Part shown: positions 25,972 through 33,583 of the stretch, one piece after another
How positions within the stretch are numbered: position 1 is the first letter of the stretch
Layout of the letters: every line of letters begins with the position of its first letter
Assembly (NCBI RefSeq): GCF_009707545.1
Contig: NZ_WLYK01000005.1
Location: 310,001 to 374,000 of the forward strand
Reading direction: 5' to 3'
Length of the DNA: 64,000 bases
From: Nakamurella alba
GTDB lineage: Bacteria > Actinomycetota > Actinomycetes > Mycobacteriales > Nakamurellaceae
Notes under the pieces: generated by a model
The model's input: only the letters and a program-made list of their open reading frames with translations
The model's database searches: none
What the model was told of the DNA's origin: nothing
Position numbers and translations under genes: made by a program

Positions 25972-26579
25972 GCCCACACGTCCAGCCGGGCGACGAAGTC
26001 CGCGAGCAGGTAGGCGTGCACGCCGGCGACGACGATCGCCGCCGCGGCCACCGCGAGCCGCAGCCCGGCCACCGACCCCGGCCTGGCCAGGTACCAGGGA
26101 CTCGCCCGCCGCCGCAGGTCGATCGAGGTGAAGACCACCAGCATGCCGAGACCGCCGACGACCGCCAGCGCCCAGCCGGCGACGTTCCAGCCCCACCCCG
26201 ACAGCACGAGCAGCACCGCGCCGATCATCGGGCCGGCGATCGCGGCCCACAGCAGACCCAGCGGCGGACGGGTCGCGGTCCCGGGGTCACCGGATCCTGC
26301 GGGGGCCGGTGACCCGGCCGCCCAGCCGGGCGGCGCGGCCGGTGTCGCGCTCCCGGGCGCCCCGCCCCAGCCGCTGCCGCCGGAGGAGCCGAAGCCCGCG
26401 CTGGTCCCGCCCTGCCCCCAGCCGCCCGTGCCGGGGGAGGAGCGCGGTGCGCCCCAGGAACCGGGGCCGGCCGGCGCACCGGACGGTGTCCCCGAGGGGG
26501 ACTGCGCGCCACCGGGCGGTGCACCCCATCCGCTGCGTGGGTCTGCACCGGAATCGCCGGGCGGTCCTGACCAGGACAC
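25968..26579 (-). CDS. Small membrane protein with Gly/Pro/Trp-rich N-terminus
   Basis: 203 aa from the GTG at 26579, with GAAAGAGG upstream; the longer open frame to 26852 has Arg/Pro-rich sequence that does not look coding. Residues 1-105 are Gly/Ser/Pro/Trp-rich (GWGAPPGGAQ, GGSGWGGAPG). The rest holds three or four helices (LLWAAIAGPMIGAVLLVLSG, WALAVVGGLGMLVVF, LRLAVAAAAIVVAGVHAYLL). It overlaps the vWA gene by 4 bp (ATGA), so the two are co-translated. No known family. Confidence 0.65.
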   Translation of the reverse strand: MSWSGPPGDSGADPRSGWGAPPGGAQSPSGTPSGAPAGPGSWGAPRSSPGTGGWGQGGTSAGFGSSGGSGWGGAPGSATPAAPPGWAAGSPAPAGSGDPGTATRPPLGLLWAAIAGPMIGAVLLVLSGWGWNVAGWALAVVGGLGMLVVFTSIDLRRRASPWYLARPGSVAGLRLAVAAAAIVVAGVHAYLLADFVARLDVWA

Positions 26580-26874
26580 GGATGCCTCTTTCCCCGGGTC
26601 GGGATGCCGTTGTCGCGGGTGGGCCGGGGTCGTCGGACGTCCGCCTCCGCGCGGCACCCTCTGACCTCGATCGCCTCGATCGCGGGCGCTGCTGAGTGCG
26701 CAGACTAACGGAGCGGCCGGTCCGCGCGGGGTGAACCGGACACACCCGCGAACAGGGGGTGACGGGAAGGAGCCGGTGGTGGTGTCCTCCCGGCGACACC
26801 ACCACCGACGACCGAGGGCCGGACCGGTACCGAGCGGGACCGACCGGAGCAAGCACGGTCGGCCCGGGGGCGGC

Positions 26875-27657
26875 TCAGGCCACGGACAGCTCCGCGGACA
26901 ACTTCCCGACGGCCTTGCTGATGATCCGGCTGACCTGCATCTGGCTGACCCCGATCATCTCGCCGACCGCGGCCTGACTCAGGTCGTCCCAGAAGTGGAG
27001 CGAGAGCACCCGCCGCTCCCGCAGGGTGAGCACGGTCCAGGCCGAGGCGAGGTCCCGCCGGATCTCCACCCGCTCCAGCCGACCGTCGCCGGCGCCGACG
27101 AGCGCATCCGGCAGCAGTTGCGACTCCAGCGACACCGGGTTGCAGGTGACCCCGGCCCGGTCGGACTCCCTGACCTGCTCGAGGGCGACGCCGGCCCGCG
27201 CGGCGACCTCGTGGTCGTCGGGCTCACGCCCGAGGGAGTGGGCGAGCTCTTCGCGGGCCCGACGGATCAGCGGCGCCGCCTCCTGGGTGGCTCGCGGCCG
27301 GCGGACCATAGTCAGGTGGTCGCGGAACCATCGCTTGACCGACCCCTCGATCGTCGGTACCGCGTACGCGAGGAAGCTCGGTGCACGGTCCGGCTGCCAG
27401 CGCTGCACCGCCTGGACCAGCCCGAGCCGGGCCTGCTGCTCGAGGTCGTCGACGGGTGCGCCGCGCCTGGAGTACCGGCGGGCGATCCGCCCCGCCACCG
27501 GCAAGTAGTACTGGATGACGTCGTCCTGCGCGGCGGCGAGAGCGCTCCCACCGGTGGCCGCGGCGGCGGCGAGTCGCTCCATCAGCTCGGTGCCGCGTTC
27601 GTCGTCCTGACCCGGCCCGGGCGCGACCTGCGAGTGCTCCAGCACCATCGTGTCCAT
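26875..27657 (-). CDS. Sigma-70 family factor, SigB/SigF (group 3) type
   Basis: 260 aa. I choose the ATG at 27657 because GGAAGGAG lies 7 bp upstream; the frame is open to 28203 but the extra sequence is Arg/Pro-rich. Region 2 is at ~50-115 (VAGRIARRYSRRGAPVDDLE, then LVQAVQRWQPDRAPSFLAYA), region 3 in the middle, and region 4 at the end (LTLRERRVLSLHFWDDLSQA, IGVSQMQVSRIISKAVGKL). This is the group that serves general stress or developmental responses in actinobacteria and is usually held by an anti-sigma factor. No anti-sigma or anti-anti-sigma gene is adjacent. Divergent from the DICT protein gene. Confidence 0.85.
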   Translation of the reverse strand: MDTMVLEHSQVAPGPGQDDERGTELMERLAAAAATGGSALAAAQDDVIQYYLPVAGRIARRYSRRGAPVDDLEQQARLGLVQAVQRWQPDRAPSFLAYAVPTIEGSVKRWFRDHLTMVRRPRATQEAAPLIRRAREELAHSLGREPDDHEVAARAGVALEQVRESDRAGVTCNPVSLESQLLPDALVGAGDGRLERVEIRRDLASAWTVLTLRERRVLSLHFWDDLSQAAVGEMIGVSQMQVSRIISKAVGKLSAELSVA

Positions 27658-27983
27658 GTCCAGCACTCCTTCCCGGGGGGGCCGCCTGCGGCCGGAACAC
27701 ATCCGGCCCGCCCGACGGTCGTCGTCCGTTCCCGAGTCTGCTGCGGTGCCGGACGGACTCCCAGCGATCGCGGGCGGGCGACGGCGATCGCTCCGGGATC
27801 GTGATCTTCGGTGTCGACGAGCAGCACTCGCGGACGGTCCCGTTATCATTCTGTGATCATTCGCCGATGGCCTGACGTGCTGGATCCCGGGTGGGGCCGA
27901 CGGCTGTGGGAGCATGCGGTCCGGCAGCGCTTCAGCGGGCAGGCGGGCCGGGAGTGCAGTGAACTGCAGGAGGACGAACGCCC
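27658..27983. other. Divergent intergenic region, sigma factor / DICT gene
   Basis: 326 bp that must hold the promoters of both genes. The stretch near 27838-27866 (TTATCATTCTGTGATCATTC) is markedly less GC-rich than its surroundings and is the likeliest promoter zone. No classic hexamer pair was identified. Confidence 0.4.
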
Positions 27984-29210
27984 ATGTCGGTGTTGCTGCC
28001 GGACGGCGACAACCAGCTGGAGGACATCTTCGGCAGCGAGGCCGTACGGACCGGTCTGGTCCCGGTGGTGCGACTGTCCGACCGCCAGGTCGTGGCCGTG
28101 GAGGTGGTCGTTGCCGGCCCGGCAGGATCCGCACTCGCGGATCCCGATCTGCTCGAGTCCGCCGCCCGCGACACCGGGATGACGGCCGAGCTCGACGCCG
28201 CACGCTGGTCCGGTGCTGCCGCGACCATCGCCGGGGCCGAGCTGCCGGCCGGGCTGCCGGTGCTGATCAAGGTCGACGCGGAGACCCTGCTGCAGGCACC
28301 CGACCCCGCGGATCTGGGCGTCGACCGCGGAGTGCTGGTACTGCCGCAGGATGCGTTGCTCGGCCATCCGGCGCGCATCGTCCGGCTGGTCGACCACGCC
28401 CGCGCCCAGGGATGGTCGATCGGTGTGGACCGGGTCGGGCAGGACGCCCGCGGCCTGGCACTGCTTCCGTTGCTGGAGCCCGACCTGCTGATCCTGCAGC
28501 CCGAGGCGATCGCCGGATCGGGCGACCTGGCCACCGCCCAGCTGGTCCACGCGGTCGCGGCCCACGCCGAGCGCACCGGTGCCGTGGTGATGGCGGCCGG
28601 TGTCGACGACGCCGGCCGGCACCGGGCGGCCCAGGCGATGGGGGCCACGGTGGGCCGCGGCCGGCACCACGTCCGGGCCCGGTGGGACGCCCGGCACCGC
28701 TTCCTGCAGCTGGGCGACGAGCCCCGGCGGCGGACCCGGGCGTCGTCGCCCTACGCACTCGCGGCGGCCGGCCGTGAGGAGCTGCTCGCCGACAAGCGCC
28801 TGCTGATCGAGATGAGCAAGTACCTGGAGATGGCGGCGCAGAGCGTGCAGCCGGTGCTGATGCTCGGCACCTTCCAGCACGTCCGGCACTTCACCCCGCA
28901 CACCGCGCTGCGGTGGGAGTACGTCGCCGGGGTCGCCGCCCTGGCCGCGGCCTTCGGCGAGGGCATCGGCCCGCGGCCGGCGACCGGTGTGCGCGGGGTC
29001 GATCTGGACCCCGACGACCCGGTGCGCGGCGAGTGGACGGTGCTCGTCCTCGCCCCACACTTCGCCTCCGTGCTGTCGGCACGCGATCTCGGCGACGGCG
29101 GACCCGACCTCGAGCGACGTTTCCGCTACGTGCTCTCGCACGACCGCGACCTCGTGGTGTCGATCGCCCGGGCGTTGCTCACCCGGGTCCCGGACGCGCA
29201 GCCGGCGTAG
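27984..29210 (+). CDS. EAL-like plus DICT sensory-domain protein
   Basis: 408 aa; ATG at 27984 with AGGAGG upstream. Residues ~20-230 follow an EAL-type TIM-barrel layout (RLSDRQVVAVEVVVAG at the position of the EAL strand, LLEPDLLILQPEAIAG, AERTGAVVMAAGVDD). The catalytic E-A/V-L motif and most metal ligands are replaced, so cyclic-di-GMP hydrolysis is unlikely. Residues ~250-408 fit the DICT domain (LLIEMSKYLEMAAQSVQPVL, LGTFQHVRHFTPHTALRWE), a sensor found in bacterial signalling proteins, often beside degenerate EAL domains. Probably a cytosolic sensor feeding the stress response, possibly with the divergent sigma factor. Confidence 0.75.
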   Translation: MSVLLPDGDNQLEDIFGSEAVRTGLVPVVRLSDRQVVAVEVVVAGPAGSALADPDLLESAARDTGMTAELDAARWSGAAATIAGAELPAGLPVLIKVDAETLLQAPDPADLGVDRGVLVLPQDALLGHPARIVRLVDHARAQGWSIGVDRVGQDARGLALLPLLEPDLLILQPEAIAGSGDLATAQLVHAVAAHAERTGAVVMAAGVDDAGRHRAAQAMGATVGRGRHHVRARWDARHRFLQLGDEPRRRTRASSPYALAAAGREELLADKRLLIEMSKYLEMAAQSVQPVLMLGTFQHVRHFTPHTALRWEYVAGVAALAAAFGEGIGPRPATGVRGVDLDPDDPVRGEWTVLVLAPHFASVLSARDLGDGGPDLERRFRYVLSHDRDLVVSIARALLTRVPDAQPA

Positions 29211-29230
29211 GGTGCCCGCCCGTCCTGTTC

Positions 29231-29320
29231 TAGATCGCACTGTTCTTGATCGCACTGTTCTTGATCGCAATGGTCTTGATCGCACTGGTCCCTGATCGCT
29301 CTGTCCGTGATCGCACCGGG
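29231..29320 (+). repeat. Six 15-bp tandem repeats, TTGATCGCACTGTTC-type
   Basis: Units begin at 29231, 29246, 29261 and 29276, with two degenerate ones to 29320 (one extra base shifts the phase). The core GATCGCAC recurs each time. They lie between the DICT stop and the promoter of the next gene, so they could be regulatory or simply an expanding microsatellite. Confidence 0.85.
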
Positions 29321-29338
29321 CCGCACAGCCGCCACCCG

Positions 29339-29344
29339 TAGGAT
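29339..29344 (+). promoter_or_regulatory. Probable -10 element for a leaderless transcript
   Basis: TAGGAT lies 8 bp before the ATG at 29353, the spacing for transcription starting at or next to that codon. No -35 hexamer is evident, and the tandem repeats occupy the -35 side. Confidence 0.35.
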
Positions 29345-29352
29345 CGATGGTG

Positions 29353-30594
29353 ATGTCCACGAGCTGGTCGGGACGAACATCCCGGCGTCCCCAGGAAGCT
29401 GCCGCCCAAGCGGCCCTGGACGGTGCCGTCGCGGCCTTCCTCGACCTGGACAACCGCCAGTCGTACGTGGCGGACGCGATCGCCGCGGTCAATGAGCTCG
29501 CCGGGCCGGACACGGCGGCGGGAACGTCTGCGCTGCAACGGTCCTGGGCGAAGATCGCGGACGACTGCCTGCAGGCATCCGGACGCTACCTGGACGTCTC
29601 GAACCGGTTCCGGCTGACCGACGAGCTGGACCGTCCGACGAACGTCGACGCCGGTGCCGCGCAGCGCGCGTTCCTGCAGGTGCACCACGAGCTCGCCGAC
29701 GCCGCGAACGCGGTGGATGCCTTCTACCGCAAGCACTCCGCCGAGCTCGAGTCGGCGCGGGCCCAGCGATCGGCCACCCCGCAGCTGGCCGCCGAGGCCA
29801 AGCAGGCGGCGCTGGCCGCCGAGCGCGAGCTCACCCGGGCCGAGGAGGAGGGCGTCGCCTATCCGAGCGTGCAGGACGCCGCGGGAGAGCTGATCTCGGC
29901 GCTGGGTTCGCTGTCGGCGGCCGAGGGCAGCGGGCGGCCGGGCATGCTGCGGCAGGCCGCGGCCGCTGTCCGGTCGGCGGCCTCGCAGGTGACCGATCGG
30001 GTCACCCGGGCACGAACCCTGGCGCCGGCGGTGAAGTCGTCGATGGCCAGCGTGCGCACCCGGATCGAGGCCGTCACCACCCGGCTCGACAACCTCGGCA
30101 CCACCCGGTCCGCCCTGCTCCGCGAGTTCTCCGCGGCCAGCACCCGGGATCTGGCCGGCACCGACGAGCGCGCCCGGAAGGCGCTGGAGCAGGCCCGCGG
30201 TGAGTTCGCGGATGCCGGGCGACTGCTCGACGCGGGTGAGGTGGAGAAGGCCGGGGACGCGTTGAAGGACGTCCGGCGGCACCTGTCGGAGGCCGAGGAC
30301 GGCCACAAGGCGCTCACCGAGCGGCTACGGGTGCTGCGGGAGACCCGCGACGATCCGCAGAAGGCCGCGAAGGCAGCCCGTTTCCGGCTGCGGGACGCCC
30401 AGCTGCTGGTGGTCGACCGCGGCAAGGTGCCCGAGTGGGGCAGCGTGCTGGACGCCCAGGTCGACCGGATCGACCGCGCCGTGGACGGCCTGACCGGCGC
30501 GCACCCCGATTACTGGGGGTACCTTCAGGCGCTCGCCGGGGTCGAGTCGTTCGTCAGGGGCGTGGTGGACAAGGTCAGGGCGGAGATCCGCTGA
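29353..30594 (+). CDS. Alpha-helical coiled-coil protein beside Ter-type enzymes
   Basis: 413 aa (415 from the ATG at 29347). Nearly all of it is Ala/Glu/Arg/Leu-rich helix with heptad-like spacing (AAEAKQAALAAERELTRAEEEG, split over ~155-180; VRTRIEAVTTRLDNLGTTRS; ERARKALEQARGEFADAGRL). No signal peptide or membrane helix. It is convergent with the ATP-grasp gene, which it overlaps by 70 bp. Helical proteins of this kind accompany TerD/ATP-grasp/StiP genes in actinobacteria, where a role at the membrane or in assembling the enzymes has been proposed. I cannot assign a family. Confidence 0.7.
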   Translation: MSTSWSGRTSRRPQEAAAQAALDGAVAAFLDLDNRQSYVADAIAAVNELAGPDTAAGTSALQRSWAKIADDCLQASGRYLDVSNRFRLTDELDRPTNVDAGAAQRAFLQVHHELADAANAVDAFYRKHSAELESARAQRSATPQLAAEAKQAALAAERELTRAEEEGVAYPSVQDAAGELISALGSLSAAEGSGRPGMLRQAAAAVRSAASQVTDRVTRARTLAPAVKSSMASVRTRIEAVTTRLDNLGTTRSALLREFSAASTRDLAGTDERARKALEQARGEFADAGRLLDAGEVEKAGDALKDVRRHLSEAEDGHKALTERLRVLRETRDDPQKAAKAARFRLRDAQLLVVDRGKVPEWGSVLDAQVDRIDRAVDGLTGAHPDYWGYLQALAGVESFVRGVVDKVRAEIR

Positions 30595-31790
30595 GGCCGG
30601 TCGCCCACGGTGCCTGTGCCTGCCCCTGCCGCTGCCGATACGGCTGACATCGTTGTCCCCGCCGCCACGGCAGAGCCTGCCGACACAGCAGCCGGCATGT
30701 TCTCCGGCAGCGCCACCGACGGCAGACCGACCGGCGAGGGCAGACCGACCGGCGACGGCAGCGCCGCGGGAACGCCGGTCAGCGGCACGATCGACGTGAT
30801 CGTCACGTACTCCGCCCCGAGCACCGGCATCGGCAGGTCGGCCTCGAGTCCGAGCGCGACCCGGACCGCCGCCCAGACCAGGTTCACCCCGGCCAGCTCG
30901 GTCTGGAACAGACCACCGGCCGGTCGGGTGTTGATCTCCAGCAGCGCGGGACATTCCTGGTACCAACGGAACTGGACGTTGACCAGGCCGTGCAGACCGA
31001 ACCGCGAGACCAGCTCGCGGGCCGCTCCGAACAGTGACGGGTCGCCGTCGAGCACCCGCCGCCGGCCGGACTTGCGCCGCGGCACCGCCGCCAGCATCTC
31101 GCCGTCGCGGGCCACGATGTCCAGGCTCGTCTCGGGGTTCGACAGGTACGGCATCAGCAGGAACTCGGGCACCGCGCCCTCGTGCCGGCGCAGGATCTCC
31201 CGGACCTGCCGGGCTCGCAGCACCGGTGCGGCCGGGCCGAGCAGGTCGTCCAGGGTCGGTTCGCTCCGGGTCAGGAACCGGACCCCCTCGGCGCCGACGC
31301 CGCGGGCAGGCTTCAGCACCAGCGGGTGCCCGGTGGCCCAGAGCGGGCCGAGCGCATCGACCGCCTCGTCGAAGTCGTCGGCCGAGCGGACCGATCGCCA
31401 CGGCGGGACCAAGGGGTCGCCGTCCAACGCGCGGTAGGTGGCGGCCTTGTCGTCCAGCAGGTCGATGGCCGCCGACGGCGGTGTGATGACGGCCACCCCG
31501 GCCTCGTCGAACTCGGCCAGCCGGCGGGCGATCGCCGCCATGCCGCCGACCGGCAGCAGGACGTCGATGCGGTGCCGCCGGCAGGTGGCCAGCATCCGGT
31601 CGACGAAGTCCTCGGCGTCGGCGTCCGGCTCCGCGAGCACGTGGTCGGCGCCGGCGAGCACCGGCGACGACGGGTCGACGTGTGACGCGTAGATCTCCAC
31701 CGGGGTCCCGTCCGGATTCTCCCGGAGCTGTCGCATCAGGTGCAGGCTCGTGGCGAAGTTGCGATTGAGCCAGATGCGGATCGGTGACAC
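30525..31790 (-). CDS. ATP-grasp ligase of Ter-associated type
   Basis: 421 aa from the GTG at 31790, with AGGAG 5-6 bp upstream. The N-terminal domain (IRIWLNRNFATSLHLMRQLR) and central ATP-grasp fold are typical: HPLVLKPARGVGAEGVRFLT holds the lysine and glycine-rich loop (~155), and ALLEINTRPAGGLFQTELAG (~280) holds the metal-binding Glu/Asn. ATP-grasp enzymes join a carboxylate to an amine, thiol or hydroxyl using ATP. In Ter-linked loci this enzyme is predicted to act with the PRTase, lyase and HAD proteins to make a nucleoside-like compound. The last ~70 residues, with LPSPVGLPSPVGLP repeats, are low complexity and overlap the convergent gene. Confidence 0.8.
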   Translation of the reverse strand: MSPIRIWLNRNFATSLHLMRQLRENPDGTPVEIYASHVDPSSPVLAGADHVLAEPDADAEDFVDRMLATCRRHRIDVLLPVGGMAAIARRLAEFDEAGVAVITPPSAAIDLLDDKAATYRALDGDPLVPPWRSVRSADDFDEAVDALGPLWATGHPLVLKPARGVGAEGVRFLTRSEPTLDDLLGPAAPVLRARQVREILRRHEGAVPEFLLMPYLSNPETSLDIVARDGEMLAAVPRRKSGRRRVLDGDPSLFGAARELVSRFGLHGLVNVQFRWYQECPALLEINTRPAGGLFQTELAGVNLVWAAVRVALGLEADLPMPVLGAEYVTITSIVPLTGVPAALPSPVGLPSPVGLPSVALPENMPAAVSAGSAVAAGTTMSAVSAAAGAGTGTVGDRPQRISALTLSTTPLTNDSTPASA

Positions 31791-32419
31791 CGACACTCCT
31801 GAGGGACGTGCACGACGGACGGGACGGGAAACAGCGGGGCGCAACACTGAGACAGCGGAGAACAACGGTGGGACGGTGGGGCGGAGCAGGACGGCACAGG
31901 ACAGCAACGGGACGGAGCAGGACAACAGGGGGCCGCCGGTGCAGCGTTGCGCCGGGCGGGGAAGCCGGTGAGGGCGCCGGTTCACGGGCCGCAGGTCCTG
32001 TCCCGACACGGGTCATGCTAACGGCCGAATGTGTCGGCCCATTCACACGCTCGTTTCGTCCTGTTCATCCAGTGGTCGGCGGCGGATCCGGGCGACGGGT
32101 CCCGCTGGTCCCTGCCATGGTGCACACTGTGGTCGACGGCGCCGGCGGGCCGGCTGCCGTCCGTCGTGCCAGGGTCGTCACGCCGGTCGCACCGGAAGGG
32201 TCGCTGTCGACCCCGACCTGTGACACGTGCGGCGGATCCGTCGACGGCGACGTCGGACGATCCTGTCGCACAACGGTTCTCGACCCACTTCCGGCCCTGT
32301 GCACCGGGGCCCGGGGAAGGGAACCGGAGGCACCATCAGCAGGACCACCACGACATGCAGGCGGCGGTAGCCGGGCGTACCCGGCGAACCCACGTGCGAA
32401 CCGGACGACGAGGAGACCC
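31791..32419. other. Divergent intergenic region, purine-rich on the plus strand
   Basis: About 630 bp between the starts of the ATP-grasp and lyase genes. 31800-31930 is an unusually purine-rich GGGACGG/GGAGCAGGAC tract. The rest holds only short Arg/Pro/Ser-rich frames. It should hold both promoters. No certain hexamers or operators found. Confidence 0.45.
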
Positions 32420-33583
32420 GTGCGCCACTTCGACCACCTCAGCGACGCCGTGCGTTCGGACCTGTTCCTGCACCAACCGCAGGACTTCCACTCCGAGAGC
32501 CCCCGGTCCGTGCTGGCCCATGCGCTCGGGGCGACGCTGTACATGCCCGGTAGCCGCAGCGATCTGGCCACCACGTTGCGCAAGCGGGCCGCCGAGGGTG
32601 TCCGGTCCATGGTCCTGGACCTGGAGGACGCGGTCGCCGACCGCGATGTCGCCGACGCGATGCTGAAGGTCCAGGAGACCCTGGACAAGCTGTCGTCCGA
32701 TCCGCTGCCGGCGCAGTTGTTCGTCCGGGTGCGCACCCCCGACCAGATCCGCACGATCGTCGACGGTCTGCCCGAGAAGTCCTGCCACCTCCAGGGTTTT
32801 GTGCTGCCGAAGTTCTCGGCCGCGACCGGCGCGCGGTTCCTCGCCGAGATCGCGAACGCCTCCGAGCAGTCCGGGCTGCGACTGCTGGCGATGCCGGTGC
32901 TGGAGACCCAGGACGTGCTCTACCGGGAGACCAGGGACGAGGCACTGACCGCGATCCGCGGCCTGCTCCACCAGTACCGCGAGTTCGTGCTGGCCGTCCG
33001 GCTGGGCGCCACCGACCTGTGCGGCCTGTACGGGATCCGGCGGGACCGCGACCTGACCATCTACGACGTCGGGGTGGTTGCCGACCTGATCGCCGAGGTC
33101 GTCAATCATCTCGGCCGGGCGGACGGCACCGGCTACGCGATCACCGGGCCGGTCTGGGAGTACTTCGCCGGCCACGAACGCATGCTGCGGCCGCAGCTCC
33201 GGCAGACGCCGTTCGCGGAGCGGCAGGCGAGCTCCTTCCGGCACCACCTGGTGCAGAGCGATGTCGACGGCCTGCTCCGAGAGGTGTTGCTGGACAGGGC
33301 GAACGGGCTGATCGGCAAGACGGTGATCCATCCGTCCCACGTGGCGATCGTGCACGCCCTGTCGGTGGTCCCGCAGGAGGAGTACCAGGACGCGCTCGAC
33401 ATCCTCGCCTCGGACGCCGACGGCGTCCGCGCCTCCGGTGCCAGGAACAAGATGAACGAGATGCGACCGCACCGTCGCTGGGCCGGCCGGATCGTCGACC
33501 GCGCCGCCGCTTTCGGTGTGCTGCACCCGGATTCCAGCCACGTCGACGTGCTGTCCGCCCTGCTGCAGGGCGACGACGCGTGA
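32420..33583 (+). CDS. HpcH/HpaI (citrate-lyase beta-like) family lyase, Ter-associated
   Basis: 387 aa from the GTG at 32420, with AGGAG 5 bp upstream. The TIM-barrel hallmarks of the HpcH/HpaI-CitE family are visible: GATLYMPGSRSDLATTLRKR at the first strand, SMVLDLEDAVADRDV with the acidic metal ligands, LFVRVRTPDQI, GFVLPKFS and LAMPVLETQDVL. Members cleave or form C-C bonds through a metal-bound enolate, often on acyl-CoA or 2-oxo acids. In Ter-linked loci it is predicted to modify the product of the PRTase/ATP-grasp pathway. Its stop overlaps the next start (GTGA), so the two are co-translated. Substrate unknown. Confidence 0.8.
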   Translation: MRHFDHLSDAVRSDLFLHQPQDFHSESPRSVLAHALGATLYMPGSRSDLATTLRKRAAEGVRSMVLDLEDAVADRDVADAMLKVQETLDKLSSDPLPAQLFVRVRTPDQIRTIVDGLPEKSCHLQGFVLPKFSAATGARFLAEIANASEQSGLRLLAMPVLETQDVLYRETRDEALTAIRGLLHQYREFVLAVRLGATDLCGLYGIRRDRDLTIYDVGVVADLIAEVVNHLGRADGTGYAITGPVWEYFAGHERMLRPQLRQTPFAERQASSFRHHLVQSDVDGLLREVLLDRANGLIGKTVIHPSHVAIVHALSVVPQEEYQDALDILASDADGVRASGARNKMNEMRPHRRWAGRIVDRAAAFGVLHPDSSHVDVLSALLQGDDA

